Shown: one piece after another, positions 20,250 through 29,411 of the stretch
Position numbering within the stretch: the first letter of the stretch is position 1
Layout of the letters: each line of letters starts with the position of its first letter
DNA from: Rouxiella silvae
GTDB lineage: Bacteria > Pseudomonadota > Gammaproteobacteria > Enterobacterales > Enterobacteriaceae
DNA length: 64,000 nucleotides
Assembly (NCBI RefSeq): GCF_002093625.1
Contig: NZ_MRWD01000006.1
Span: 43,800-107,799 of the forward strand
Direction of reading: 5' to 3'
Notes under the pieces: generated by a model
Told to the model about the DNA's origin: nothing
What the model saw: only the letters and a program-made list of their open reading frames with translations
Databases searched by the model: none
Program-made: the position numbers and the translations under genes

Positions 20250-21416
20250 TCAATGATTAGCGTTAGATAGCTCACGCAGGCGGCTTATTGATTTACCGAT
20301 AAGCGAAATACTGTAGTCGATCTCTTCTTCTGTCGTGAAGCGCCCTACGGAAAATCGTAGAGAACTGTGCGCCAGCTCGTCATTGATGCCGAGCGCCTTC
20401 AGCACGTAGGAAGGTTCCAGGCTGGCCGAGGTACAGGCCGAACCTGAAGATACGGCGAGATCTTTCAGGGTCATAATTAACGATTCTCCATCAACATTGG
20501 CAAAGCTGACGTTGAGAATATTGGGTGCCGTGTGCCCTTCACATCCGTTAAGGAACACGTCTTTTATCTGACGAATACCTTGCCACAGGCGGTCACGCAG
20601 ATGTGACAAACGCAGCGCTTCGTCCGACATTTCGAGCTTGGCAATGCGGTACGCCTCACCCATTCCAACAATTTGATGAACGGGCAACGTCCCCGAACGC
20701 ATACCGCGCTCGTGTCCACCGCCGTGGATCTGTGCGTCAATGCGCACGCGCGGTTTGCGGCGGACATACAACGCGCCAATGCCTTTCGGACCATAGATTT
20801 TATGGGCTGAAAATGACATAAGATCGACTTTTAACTCGGCAAGATCGACCGTAATTTTGCCCACGCTCTGTGTAGCATCAACGTGGAACAGAATATCGCG
20901 GCTGCGGCACATTTCACCGATTGCGGCGATGTCCTGAATGACGCCAATTTCATTATTAACATGCATCACCGACACTAAAACGGTGTCTGTGCGTAACGCC
21001 TGCTCCAGCTGCTGTAAATCGAGCAGCCCATCGGGTTGAGGGTTCAAATACGTGACCTCAAAGCCTTCTTTTTCCAGTTGCTCGCAGGTATCTAGCACCG
21101 CTTTATGCTCGGTAGTCAGCGTAATAATGTGACGGCCTTTGTGCTGGTTAGCCAGCGCCGCACCTTTAATGGCCAGATTATCTGACTCTGTCGCGCCTGA
21201 GGTGAAAATCACCTCACGGGAGTCGGCGTTGATAAGCTCGGCAATATTGTTGCGCGCTACGTCTACCGCCTCTTCCGCCTGCCAGCCAAAACGGTGGGAG
21301 CGCGAAGCAGGATTACCGAAAGTACCGTCCAGCGTTAAACACTGCATCATCTTTTCGGCTACGCGTGGGTCAACCGGCGTAGTGGCCGAATAATCCAGAT
21401 AAATCGGTAATTTCAT
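20250..21416 (-). CDS. iscS: Cysteine desulfurase IscS, C-terminal tail lost
   Basis: PLP cysteine desulfurase supplying sulfur for Fe-S clusters, thiolated tRNA and thiamine. Lys206 ([10 protein letters not shown]) and the mobile-loop Cys328 ([10 protein letters not shown]) are intact, and residues 1-384 align without gaps to the E. coli enzyme (404). After RLRELS the protein ends in NANH, so the conserved last ~20 residues (LSPLWEMYKQG... ending WAHH in E. coli) are gone. In E. coli the C-terminal end of IscS is needed for binding IscU. iscU, iscA, hscB, hscA, fdx and iscX, normally next, are missing here. Desulfurase activity for tRNA thiolation should remain. Confidence 0.93.
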   Translation of the reverse strand: MKLPIYLDYSATTPVDPRVAEKMMQCLTLDGTFGNPASRSHRFGWQAEEAVDVARNNIAELINADSREVIFTSGATESDNLAIKGAALANQHKGRHIITLTTEHKAVLDTCEQLEKEGFEVTYLNPQPDGLLDLQQLEQALRTDTVLVSVMHVNNEIGVIQDIAAIGEMCRSRDILFHVDATQSVGKITVDLAELKVDLMSFSAHKIYGPKGIGALYVRRKPRVRIDAQIHGGGHERGMRSGTLPVHQIVGMGEAYRIAKLEMSDEALRLSHLRDRLWQGIRQIKDVFLNGCEGHTAPNILNVSFANVDGESLIMTLKDLAVSSGSACTSASLEPSYVLKALGINDELAHSSLRFSVGRFTTEEEIDYSISLIGKSISRLRELSNANH

Positions 21417-21572
21417 GGCAAGAGTGCTCCGTACTGCGCGTTCTAAGACGAACGTGACAATTTATTATTGTGACTAGTTTAAAACGGCTTTACTGCAGGT
21501 TAAAAGGGAAATCATGCCATACGAGGGATAGAGAGCAGAATATGTTTATCCAACCTTATTCTGTCGCTGAAT

Positions 21573-21642
21573 AATGTATAAAACAAAACCGGGCAACAAG
21601 GTTGCAATGACGCGGAGTCGTTGCCCTCATTCTACCCGGTTT
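21573..21642 (-). terminator. Hairpin with U-tract between iscR and iscS
   Basis: On the minus strand, just after iscR, outer arms AAACC/GGTTT (21586-21590 with 21638-21642) and inner arms GGGCAAC/GTTGCCC (21591-21597 with 21620-21626) form a stem, followed by GGTTTTGTTTTATAC. It looks like an intrinsic terminator or attenuator separating iscR from iscS. In E. coli this gap carries the RyhB-dependent control of the operon; whether that applies here is not known. Confidence 0.5.
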
Positions 21643-21683
21643 CTACTGCACCAGACTTGCTGGCGCGATGACGCTGAGCGGTA

Positions 21684-22178
21684 TTAGGCGCGCAGATTCA
21701 CATTGATGGTTTCTTGTGGACGACCGTTCGGCATGCGGCGCACGTCGTTGTTCTGACGATCGGCCACTTCCAGCACGTCTTGGTTATTAACCAGTTCGCC
21801 GATAGTGATGTCATTAAGGAAGTCAGTAATGCGCTCGCTCAGGTCACGCCACAACGTGTGGGTCAGGCAACGTTCACCGCCCTGGCAACCTTCTTTACCC
21901 TGACAGCGAGTGGCGTCTACAGATTCATCAACCGCTGTAATTACCGCACCCACAGAGATTTCAACCGCGTCACGACCTAACAAATAACCGCCGCCTGGAC
22001 CACGGACGCTGGCAACCAGCTCGTGTTTACGCAGACGAGAGAACAGCTGCTCCAGATACGAAAGAGAGATGCCCTGACGTTCAGAGATGTCAGCTAAAGG
22101 CACTGGGCCTTCCTGGGAATGCAGTGCTACGTCAAGCATTGCAGTAACAGCATAACGGCCTTTAGATGTCAGTCTCAT
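21684..22178 (-). CDS. iscR: Fe-S cluster regulator IscR
   Basis: Rrf2-family regulator that senses Fe-S status through a [2Fe-2S] cluster. The 164-residue length and ligands Cys92, Cys98, Cys104 and His107 ([16 protein letters not shown]) are all in place, as is the winged helix-turn-helix. It lies between trmJ and iscS as usual, with a good IscR-type site in its own promoter. Because IscU is missing downstream, its cluster would have to come from another scaffold, for instance SUF (inference). Confidence 0.97.
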   Translation of the reverse strand: MRLTSKGRYAVTAMLDVALHSQEGPVPLADISERQGISLSYLEQLFSRLRKHELVASVRGPGGGYLLGRDAVEISVGAVITAVDESVDATRCQGKEGCQGGERCLTHTLWRDLSERITDFLNDITIGELVNNQDVLEVADRQNNDVRRMPNGRPQETINVNLRA

Positions 22179-22244
22179 AACATGATTACCTGTCAGTGAA
22201 ATTCAAAAATATCAATGGGGGGACAACATGAAAATGAGTCTGAC

Positions 22245-22269
22245 ATTCCCGACTAATTTAGTCAACTAT
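22245..22269 (-). promoter_or_regulatory. IscR-type operator overlapping the iscR promoter
   Basis: The minus strand reads ATAGTTGACTAAATTAGTCG followed by GGAAT, nearly the same as the E. coli iscR autoregulatory site and its -35 (TTGACT). A second partly similar stretch lies at about 22268-22290. Negative autoregulation by holo-IscR is established for this architecture. Confidence 0.75.
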
Positions 22270-22381
22270 TTAACCTAGTAATTTACTCAAGTATTACATG
22301 CGCAGTTTAAAGGGGTATTTTCCCTTTAATCAGCCGGCATGTAACACTTTGATAAATAACTTTATAACAGACTTTATAGGC

Positions 22382-23119
22382 CTATTCTTTTTCGTTATCA
22401 CTCTTCTCAACAGAGCTTAGAATACCGCGAAGAATGTTAAGTTCTTGCGCTTCAGGATGCGCACGAGTGAATAAACGACGCAGTCTACTCATCACCTGAC
22501 CCGGATGTTGCTTGCGAATAAACCCGACTTTTAGCAGCACTTGCTCAAGATGTACGTAGAAACGTTCGAGGTCATCAACCAGCGGATAAGGCGTTTCTTC
22601 CTGCTCGGTCTGCGGCTTGGCGGCTTCAAGCTGGCTTAACCAGGCAACGCGCACTTCATAGGCAATTAACTGCACCGCCATCGCCAGATTCAGCGAGCTG
22701 TATTCCGGATTGGCGGGAATACACACATGATAGTTGCACTTCTGTAGCTCTTCATTGGTTAAACCGACACGTTCACGACCAAACACCAGTGCGACCGGTG
22801 AAGAGACGGAGGTTTTAGCGCTAAGCTCGCCGCATTCGCGTGGCTCAAGCATTGGCCAAGGCAAAGTGCGTGAACGCGCACTGGTACCAATGACCAGACT
22901 GCAGCCTGCCAAGGCTTCATCCAGCGTGTCGACGATGGTGGCATTACCAATCACGTCGCTGGCACCCGCTGACATCGAAATGGCCTGCGAGTCAGGTTTA
23001 ACCAGTGGATTTACCAGATAAAGGTTGGATAACCCCATGGTTTTCATAGCGCGGGCGGTGGAGCCCATATTCCCAGTATGGGAAGTTTCAACCAGGACAA
23101 TACGAATGTTGTGTAGCAT
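22382..23119 (-). CDS. trmJ: tRNA (cytidine/uridine-2'-O)-methyltransferase TrmJ
   Basis: SPOUT-class methylase modifying position 32 of several tRNAs. The start at 23119 ([17 protein letters not shown]) matches the family N-terminus and gives 245 residues; the open frame runs 26 codons further upstream but no homologue begins there. SAM-binding knot motifs [17 protein letters not shown] and [14 protein letters not shown] are intact. It diverges from suhB and precedes iscR, the standard arrangement. Confidence 0.96.
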   Translation of the reverse strand: MLHNIRIVLVETSHTGNMGSTARAMKTMGLSNLYLVNPLVKPDSQAISMSAGASDVIGNATIVDTLDEALAGCSLVIGTSARSRTLPWPMLEPRECGELSAKTSVSSPVALVFGRERVGLTNEELQKCNYHVCIPANPEYSSLNLAMAVQLIAYEVRVAWLSQLEAAKPQTEQEETPYPLVDDLERFYVHLEQVLLKVGFIRKQHPGQVMSRLRRLFTRAHPEAQELNILRGILSSVEKSDNEKE

Positions 23120-23218
23120 ACGAACTCTAAGCGTTGCGGAAAATCGCAACAGTTTACCACAAACCAGGACGACGTCATGATTTAGCGGGTACTCCACGAG
23201 TGAAACTTGCCAAAGTCA

Positions 23219-23247
23219 TTGGCGTTTACAATAACTATTGCTATACT
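23219..23247 (+). promoter_or_regulatory. Sigma70 promoter of suhB
   Basis: TTGGCG (23219-23224), a 17-base spacer and TATACT (23242-23247), 45 bases upstream of the suhB ATG. Confidence 0.65.
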
Positions 23248-23291
23248 GCGCGCCGTTTCCCGTTCTTTAACATCCTAGTTGGAAGATATCC

Positions 23292-24095
23292 ATGCATCCG
23301 ATGCTCACCATCGCCGTGCGCGCTGCGCGCAAGGCCGGTAACCTGATTGCCAAACATTACGAAACGCCAGACTCTGTAGAAGCAACTCAGAAAGGCACTA
23401 ACGATTTTGTCACTAACGTAGATCGCGATGCAGAGAGCATGATCATCGACGTTATTCGCAAGTCATACCCAAAACACACCATCATCGGCGAAGAATGTGG
23501 TGAGTTAGAAGGTGAAGACAAAGACGTACAATGGATTATCGACCCACTGGATGGCACCACCAACTTTGTTAAACGTTTCCCTCATTTTGCTGTTTCTATC
23601 GCTGTGCGCATTAAAGGCCGCACCGAAGTTGCCGTAGTCTATGACCCAATGCGTAACGAACTGTTCACCGCTACTCGCGGTCAAGGCGCACAGCTGAACG
23701 GCTACCGCCTGCGCGGCACCAACGCGAAAGACCTCGACGGCACCATTCTGGCGACCGGTTTCCCATTCAAAGTCAAACAGCACGCCACCAGCTACATCAA
23801 TGTAGTGGGCAAACTGTTTACCCAATGTGCAGACTTCCGCCGCACTGGTTCTGCTGCGCTTGACCTGGCCTACGTTGCCGCCGGTCGCGTTGACGGTTTC
23901 TTTGAAATCGGTTTGAAACCTTGGGACTTCGCCGGTGGCGAACTGATGGTTCGTGAATCTGGCGGCGTGGTCACTGACTTCGTTGGCGGGCACAATCATT
24001 ATTCTTCTGGTAACGTTGTTGCCGGTAACCCACGCGTAGTTAAAGGTATTCTGACTGCCATGCGTGATGAACTGCATGACGCTCTGAAGCGTTAA
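23292..24095 (+). CDS. suhB: Inositol-1-monophosphatase / antitermination factor SuhB
   Basis: 267 residues, the same length as E. coli SuhB. Mg-dependent inositol monophosphatase motifs are visible: GEECGE, DPLDGTTNF and the C-terminal PWDFAGGELMV. In enterics SuhB also joins the Nus complex during rRNA transcription. It has its own promoter and terminator and diverges from trmJ. Confidence 0.97.
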   Translation: MHPMLTIAVRAARKAGNLIAKHYETPDSVEATQKGTNDFVTNVDRDAESMIIDVIRKSYPKHTIIGEECGELEGEDKDVQWIIDPLDGTTNFVKRFPHFAVSIAVRIKGRTEVAVVYDPMRNELFTATRGQGAQLNGYRLRGTNAKDLDGTILATGFPFKVKQHATSYINVVGKLFTQCADFRRTGSAALDLAYVAAGRVDGFFEIGLKPWDFAGGELMVRESGGVVTDFVGGHNHYSSGNVVAGNPRVVKGILTAMRDELHDALKR

Positions 24096-24114
24096 TCAGT
24101 TAAAAATTTGCACT

Positions 24115-24143
24115 AAAAAAGGACGCCTCGGCGTCCTTTTTTA
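24115..24143 (+). terminator. Bidirectional terminator after suhB
   Basis: GGACGCC (24121-24127) and GGCGTCC (24130-24136) with a 2-base loop, six As before and six Ts after. It can serve suhB on the plus strand and the tautomerase gene on the minus strand. Confidence 0.9.
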
Positions 24144-24153
24144 TTTGCACGTG

Positions 24154-24612
24154 TCAAAGCTGGAATTTGTGCCTATCGGTGCCCAGTTTCTCCAACCGGT
24201 CCCTGACTGACAGAGGAAGGGCCTCGAACCATTGCTGCTCTTTGCCCGGCCCGGGAAGGACCCGCCCGTACTCCACCATGTCCGTCGGCTCAAGCATACA
24301 CAGGTTGATCCAGACGTTTTCGGCGGGGATCCCTGAAATGCGGCTCACATCGTCAACAATGTGCAGCATCAGTTTTTTGAGCTGCTCTTCCGATCTTCCT
24401 GCACGTAAATCGGCACGTATCCAGATATATTCCGTTGTTGCGAGGCCGCCAATGTAACGCTTCAACGCCCCCTCTTCCTCAATAATAACCTGCACGAAAA
24501 AAGGCGGTGCACCCGTTGTTTCACAGTGGCGGCCGGTAATGGACGTTGCGATCTCCTGCTTCTGAGCCTCACTCAACGTCCCATTTGGAACAGAACATAC
24601 GTACGATGGCAT
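24154..24612 (-). CDS. Tautomerase-superfamily protein, cis-CaaD-like
   Basis: 152 residues with the cis-3-chloroacrylate dehalogenase layout. After Met removal it begins with the catalytic proline (PSYVCSV). His28, two Arg (69 and 72 in RAGR) and Glu in DMVEYGRVLP match cis-CaaD active-site residues. The position of cis-CaaD Tyr103 is Asn here (WINLC instead of WVYFG). Family members hydrate or dehalogenate C3 acids to malonate semialdehyde, or act as promiscuous tautomerases. It follows an aldehyde dehydrogenase gene by 64 bases, so the two probably form an operon. The true substrate is unknown. Confidence 0.78.
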   Translation of the reverse strand: MPSYVCSVPNGTLSEAQKQEIATSITGRHCETTGAPPFFVQVIIEEEGALKRYIGGLATTEYIWIRADLRAGRSEEQLKKLMLHIVDDVSRISGIPAENVWINLCMLEPTDMVEYGRVLPGPGKEQQWFEALPLSVRDRLEKLGTDRHKFQL

Positions 24613-24676
24613 GTTTATCTCCTTGGCAGAGCCTTCTGGGAGACAGTTTCCCGCGCCCCGAAGGCTCAGTGATGTT

Positions 24677-26050
24677 TTAAGACTTGGCGACCAAGACCAG
24701 CTTCTGGTTCACAAACTCTTTAATGCCAAGTTCGGACAACTCACGACCATAGCCGGAACGCTTCACGCCGCCGAAAGGCAGCTCGGGGGACGTGCTGGCG
24801 AAGGTGTTGATCCAAACCGATCCGGTTTCGATGCGCGACGCCAGCGACTTGGCACGTTCGATATTTTGCGAGAAGACTGCGCCCGCCAAACCATAGCGTG
24901 AGTCATTGGCCAGCTCGACCGCCTCGTCATCGTTTTTCACAACGTACACTTGTGCCACCGGGCCGAAGAACTCCTCGAAGTAAGCAGGGTTATCACGTTT
25001 GATATGGGTCAATATAGTCGGCTCAAAGAAGTTGCCCTCACCCTCAACAGCCAGGCCGCCCAGGTGCAACGTAGCGCCGTGCGCCAGTGCGCGCTCGACC
25101 TGCTTGGACAGGCCCTTCACTGCCTCGGCAGAGGACATCGGCCCAAGTCTGGTGTTTTCGTCAAGCGGATCGCCCATCTTCACGCCCGCCATGCCGGCCG
25201 TGAATTTCTGCAGGAACTTGTCGGCTATTTTCTCATGCAGCACGAATCTCTTGGCGCAGATACACTCCTGACCGGAAATGTGCAGGCGTGAGAACACACC
25301 GATTTCAACGGCCTTATCAAGATCCGCATCATCGAGCACCACAAAAACGTCATTCCCGCCCATTTCCAGCGTCGATTTCTTCAAATATTTGCCAGCCTGT
25401 GCCGCGATTGCGCTGCCTGCGCCCTCAGATCCAGTCATGGCCGCACCCTGCACGCGATCGTCTGCAATAATGTTGGCAACCTGAGTGGAAGTGATAAAGA
25501 GATTTTTCCATGCCCCTTTCGGCGCACCGGCCTCGTTGACCAGCTCTTCAAATACGCTCGCGCAGTGCGGCACAATGCTGGCATGTTTAGCAACCACCGG
25601 ATTGCCCGCGGCAAGCGCCGGTGCAAACACCCGCATCAGTTGGTAATAGGGGAAGTTCCACGGCTCGACGGCGAGCAGAACACCGATCGGATGGTGCTCG
25701 ACCCACGCCTCACCGAGCGGGGAGTCGATTTTACTCGGGGCCAAGAATTTCTCGGCGTTACGGGCATAGTAACGGGCAATTTCGGCGATAATCCACACTT
25801 CATCACGCGCATCAGAGATGAGCTTGCCCATCTCAACCGTAGCAATACGCGCCAGCTCTTCTTTACGTGCATCGATAAGGTCGGCCAAACGTTCCAATAC
25901 CTGGAGGCGTGGCGCGATTGGCCCCTTGGACCATTCTGATTTGTACAACTTATGAGCCACGTCAAGCGCCGTCTCGATGTCGGCATCGGTGTGGTTCGGA
26001 TAAGTTTTGATCAGTTCATTAGTGGTGGGATTGATCGTTTGATAAGCCAT
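24677..26050 (-). CDS. NAD(P)-dependent aldehyde dehydrogenase, succinate-semialdehyde dehydrogenase type
   Basis: 457-residue ALDH-superfamily enzyme. The catalytic cysteine lies in SGQECICAKR, the general base Glu in LEMGGND, and the oxyanion Asn in EPWNFPYY. The start at 26050 (MAYQTINPTTNE) gives the classic SSADH-like N-terminus; the open frame 17 codons upstream is not needed. Best matches by eye are succinate semialdehyde dehydrogenases that act on short semialdehydes. It lies upstream of the cis-CaaD-like tautomerase on the same strand and downstream of a GlxA-type regulator. Confidence 0.85.
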   Translation of the reverse strand: MAYQTINPTTNELIKTYPNHTDADIETALDVAHKLYKSEWSKGPIAPRLQVLERLADLIDARKEELARIATVEMGKLISDARDEVWIIAEIARYYARNAEKFLAPSKIDSPLGEAWVEHHPIGVLLAVEPWNFPYYQLMRVFAPALAAGNPVVAKHASIVPHCASVFEELVNEAGAPKGAWKNLFITSTQVANIIADDRVQGAAMTGSEGAGSAIAAQAGKYLKKSTLEMGGNDVFVVLDDADLDKAVEIGVFSRLHISGQECICAKRFVLHEKIADKFLQKFTAGMAGVKMGDPLDENTRLGPMSSAEAVKGLSKQVERALAHGATLHLGGLAVEGEGNFFEPTILTHIKRDNPAYFEEFFGPVAQVYVVKNDDEAVELANDSRYGLAGAVFSQNIERAKSLASRIETGSVWINTFASTSPELPFGGVKRSGYGRELSELGIKEFVNQKLVLVAKS

Positions 26051-26286
26051 TTGTGACTCCGGTTTGTGGGATAAAGAAATCCTCTGCGGCCTGCGCTGCA
26101 AGGATCGTTGGAGTCATCTTAGGCTTGAGGTGTAAGTGGCAGCAATGTCGTATCTGCAATGTTTTAGGACATAGCAGCAAGGCGGTACCTATGGCCTAAA
26201 TCATCACTTATGAGGCTTTGTGAATTGAAAGAGGGTCGAGCAGAACACGTGACGACACGGGCATCACGCCGAGTAAGACGCCTCCT

Positions 26287-27234
26287 TCACAGTACCGATG
26301 TTACTCCCCCCGAGATGCGATGTATCGCCTGAGGGGGTTGTCCAAACGCACGTAAAAAAGCCTGTCGCATACGTTCCCGATCGCCAAATCCCGTCTCGCG
26401 AGCAATGATCTCTATCGGATGCCGAGTCGTTTCCATCATTAACCTAGCGGCTTCGACGCGGATCCTCTCGATAGCCTTGGCGGGAGACTGCCCGGTCTCT
26501 TCGCGGAAAACCCGACTGAACTGACGGGGGCTTAGCATCGCGACGTCGGCCAAGGATTCAACCGACAGGTCTTTACTCAAATTCTCCTGCGCATAAGAAA
26601 GGACCCGTTGAACACGATCGGACTTTGCGTCTAATTCAAGCAGAGCCGAAAACTGGGACTGTCCGCCACCTCGGCGTTGGTACACCACGAGTTTGCGTGC
26701 AACCATGCGAGCCGTTTCTAATCCGAAGTCTTTTTCCACGATAGCCAAGGCAAGATCGACACCGGCTGTCATGCCCGCCGAGGTCCAGATTTGTCCGTCG
26801 ACCACGAAGATGCGGTCTTCATCGAGCAGTACATTGGGGTACTGTTTTCTAAACGCGTTAGCATGAAACCAGTGTGTTGTAGCATGCTTGCCGTCAAGCA
26901 ACCCCGCCGCCGCCAGCACGAATCCGCCGGTACAAACGGCTGCAACGCGTCGGGTTTCGCTGGGCGCCTTGCGTAAATACTCGAGCAGACTGGCCGAAGG
27001 AGGCTGGCAATCATTGTCTCCCCCCACAATCAGCGTGTCGTAAGTCAAATCCCGAAGTCGCTCCGTATTGACGGAAAAGTGCTGAGTCGTCATCACCGAA
27101 GCCCCGTCCTCAGACACTAAGCGAAAATCATAAACCTGCTCACCGCGAAAGAGATTGGCGTACTCGAAAACACTCGCCACGGCGAGGCCTAGTGCCTGGA
27201 AGTTTGGAAAAACAATGAATCCGATAGTGTGCAT
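26287..27234 (-). CDS. GlxA-family AraC-type regulator with DJ-1/PfpI domain
   Basis: 315 residues from ATG 27234 (MHTIGFIVFPNF, preceded by GGGAG). The N-terminal DJ-1/PfpI domain, about 1-185, has the nucleophile-elbow-like AAVCTGGFVLAAAG and TSAGMTAGVDLALA. The C-terminal two helix-turn-helix AraC domain, about 210-305, has MSPRQFSRVFREETGQSP. Such regulators often control neighbouring catabolic genes. It lies between the aldehyde dehydrogenase gene (same strand) and a divergent SDR gene. Confidence 0.87.
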   Translation of the reverse strand: MHTIGFIVFPNFQALGLAVASVFEYANLFRGEQVYDFRLVSEDGASVMTTQHFSVNTERLRDLTYDTLIVGGDNDCQPPSASLLEYLRKAPSETRRVAAVCTGGFVLAAAGLLDGKHATTHWFHANAFRKQYPNVLLDEDRIFVVDGQIWTSAGMTAGVDLALAIVEKDFGLETARMVARKLVVYQRRGGGQSQFSALLELDAKSDRVQRVLSYAQENLSKDLSVESLADVAMLSPRQFSRVFREETGQSPAKAIERIRVEAARLMMETTRHPIEIIARETGFGDRERMRQAFLRAFGQPPQAIHRISGGVTSVL

Positions 27235-27504
27235 GGTGGCTCCCGCAAGAGATCGCTTTTTTTTATTATACATACCCTTTACAGGACATTAGCACCTCAC
27301 TTCGTCGCGGGTTTATCCGCCGAAAGAGCTGCCAAAAAGAATAATGAGCAACATCAATTTGTTACTGCATTTGCCACAAAAACGTTTGGCCGAGCATGGC
27401 TTAAATCATTGCATATACGTCATTGATGCTACGGACGGACAAGGTCAAAATTGCGTCTACCCCTCGACACTTCGTCGGGAGAACTTTTTGAAAGGTAAAC
27501 CTTC

Positions 27505-28320
27505 ATGACATCTTCCAGCACTTCTTTTAAAGGAACAGCATTAATTACCGGTGCATCGGCAGGTATCGGCGCCGTGTATGCCGACCGTCTGGCTAAGCGT
27601 GGCTATGACTTGATTCTCGTCGCCCGTAATGCAGAGCGCCTGAAGTCTCTGGCATCTCGTTTGGCTGCGCAAACGGGTCGCTCGGTGAAAACCATTGCCG
27701 CAGACCTCAATGACAAGGCCGGACTGTCGGAAATTGAAAGCGTGCTACGTGAGGACGGCAGTATTACCCTGCTGGTAAACAACGCCGGTGTCGGTTCGGT
27801 GGCATCGTTGCTCGACAGCAACATCGATGAGATGGAGGCGATGATTTATCTCAATATCACCGCGCTAACCCGTCTGACTTATGCCGTGGCTCCCGCTTTC
27901 GCCGCCAGGGCATCGGGCACAATTATTAACATCAGCTCGGCGGTGGGCATTGCGGTTGAGGCATTAAACGGCGTCTACAGCGCCTCAAAGTCCTACGTTC
28001 TGAGCTTCGGTCATGCGCTTCAGCGTGACCTCGCCGACAAAGGCGTGCGCATCCAGACTGTACTGCCAGCGGCCACGGCCACCGATTTCTGGGATGTGGC
28101 GGGTTATGCCAAACAAAAAGAAGCGGCCAGCACAATGACCGCAGAAGACTTGGTAGATGCAGCGCTGGCCGGTTTAGATCAAGGTGAAAAGGTGACTATC
28201 CCTACGCTGCACGACGGCGAAGACTGGACTCGTTGGGAAGCTGAGCGCCGTGCGCTTGCGCCTAAGTTTGCCAATGCCAAGCCCGCTCCGCGCTACGGCA
28301 TCTCGGACAACAAAGCTTAA
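27505..28320 (+). CDS. SDR-family NAD(P)-dependent oxidoreductase
   Basis: 271-residue short-chain dehydrogenase. The cofactor motif GASAGIGAVYA, the NNAG element and the catalytic Ser-Tyr-Lys (ISSAVG, then YSASKS) are all present. The C-terminal extension resembles the DltE/YqjQ-like subgroup. The substrate is unknown. It diverges from the GlxA-type regulator across 270 bases in which I see no convincing operator, and ends before a strong terminator. Confidence 0.85.
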   Translation: MTSSSTSFKGTALITGASAGIGAVYADRLAKRGYDLILVARNAERLKSLASRLAAQTGRSVKTIAADLNDKAGLSEIESVLREDGSITLLVNNAGVGSVASLLDSNIDEMEAMIYLNITALTRLTYAVAPAFAARASGTIINISSAVGIAVEALNGVYSASKSYVLSFGHALQRDLADKGVRIQTVLPAATATDFWDVAGYAKQKEAASTMTAEDLVDAALAGLDQGEKVTIPTLHDGEDWTRWEAERRALAPKFANAKPAPRYGISDNKA

Positions 28321-28330
28321 CGCTCAAGAA

Positions 28331-28352
28331 GGACGCCTCTGCGTCCTTTTTT
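28331..28352 (+). terminator. Rho-independent terminator after the SDR gene
   Basis: GGACGC (28331-28336) with GCGTCC (28341-28346), loop CCTCT-like four bases, followed by six Ts. Confidence 0.85.
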
Positions 28353-28361
28353 ATTGTACTT

Positions 28362-29411
28362 TTAGTGCCCGAACGGCCCCATTCCTCCGCCAAAGGCAGA
28401 GGCGCTGCTTTGATAAAGAATCATACCTGCCCCCAATAAGACCAGCCCTCCGGTTAAAGAAAGCAGTGAAAAGGTAAGCTGAGTCCAGATTGACGGCGTT
28501 CGATTGACGCTGAGCCTCACCGCCAGTTCGCGGCTGTAAAACACCAAAAAGCCCACCAATGAAACGGTAAGTGAAGTACCAAGCGCCATCACCAACGCAG
28601 AAAGCACGCCCCAGGCATATACACCGATCACCTTGGAAAACAGCAGCACCATAATTGCCCCAGAACAGGGCCTGAGTCCCATCGCCAACACGACGGCAAT
28701 CTGCGTGCGCCAGTCTTTACCCGCTTGTAATTGGCGATCGTCGGGAACGTGCTGATGGCCGCAGCCGCAGTTTTCATGATGCTGGTGGCCTTCGATAATG
28801 GGGCTGATACGCTGGATATTCATGCCGTATGAATGAGGTTTGCCGGAAGACCGTGACTTTTTTATCTGCCGAATACCCTGCTTTATCGCCCGCCAGCAAA
28901 GGATAATACCCAGCAGCATGACGAGAATAAAGCTGCCCTTCTCCATCCAAAAACTGCTTTGATGAAGCTGGCGTGATGAAAGCTGAAATACCCCCAGTAC
29001 CAGCGTAACCAGCAATATCGCCACCAGCCCCTGTACTACGGCGGAGGCAAAAGTCAGCCGCAGGCTCGTTTTCAATCGTGAGGGATGGGTGGCGAGATAA
29101 GTAGTAATCACCACTTTGCCGTGCCCCGGCCCCACGGCGTGAACCACGCCATAAATTAGACTAAACAGCGTGAGGCTGAGACCGGCCTGCGCAGGATGCG
29201 TGCTGACCTGCTGCAAGATAGCGGCCAACTGCTGATGCAGGTCACGCTGCCAGATAATGCTGCTTAATAAAATTCTCGGCCAGTAATGCCAGATAGCCGC
29301 GCAGGCCGTTGCCAACAGCAGTAAAAAGATGACCAAAGGCCAGAGGGACAAGGCGCCTCGCCAACTTGAGGTGCCTGACTGAGATAACGGCGAGATATCT
29401 TTTACTGACAT
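28362..29411 (-). CDS. zevB: NicO-family metal transporter, ZevB-like
   Basis: 349-residue polytopic membrane protein of the nickel/cobalt transporter NicO (RcnA-related) family. At least six hydrophobic segments are visible. Conserved motifs are HAVGPGHGKVVI and GLRPCSGAIMVLLF. A cytoplasmic loop is rich in His and Cys (HQHHENCGCGHQH), as expected for metal handling. In Haemophilus the same pair, ZevA-ZevB, supports zinc acquisition. The start overlaps zevA by 10 bases. The Zur-like box upstream supports zinc rather than nickel. Confidence 0.82.
   Translation of the reverse strand: MSVKDISPLSQSGTSSWRGALSLWPLVIFLLLLATACAAIWHYWPRILLSSIIWQRDLHQQLAAILQQVSTHPAQAGLSLTLFSLIYGVVHAVGPGHGKVVITTYLATHPSRLKTSLRLTFASAVVQGLVAILLVTLVLGVFQLSSRQLHQSSFWMEKGSFILVMLLGIILCWRAIKQGIRQIKKSRSSGKPHSYGMNIQRISPIIEGHQHHENCGCGHQHVPDDRQLQAGKDWRTQIAVVLAMGLRPCSGAIMVLLFSKVIGVYAWGVLSALVMALGTSLTVSLVGFLVFYSRELAVRLSVNRTPSIWTQLTFSLLSLTGGLVLLGAGMILYQSSASAFGGGMGPFGH

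Noticed and set aside
27229..27426. 65-codon frame between the GlxA-type regulator and the SDR gene
   Set aside because: No ribosome binding site and no recognisable sequence; it overlaps the regulator start.
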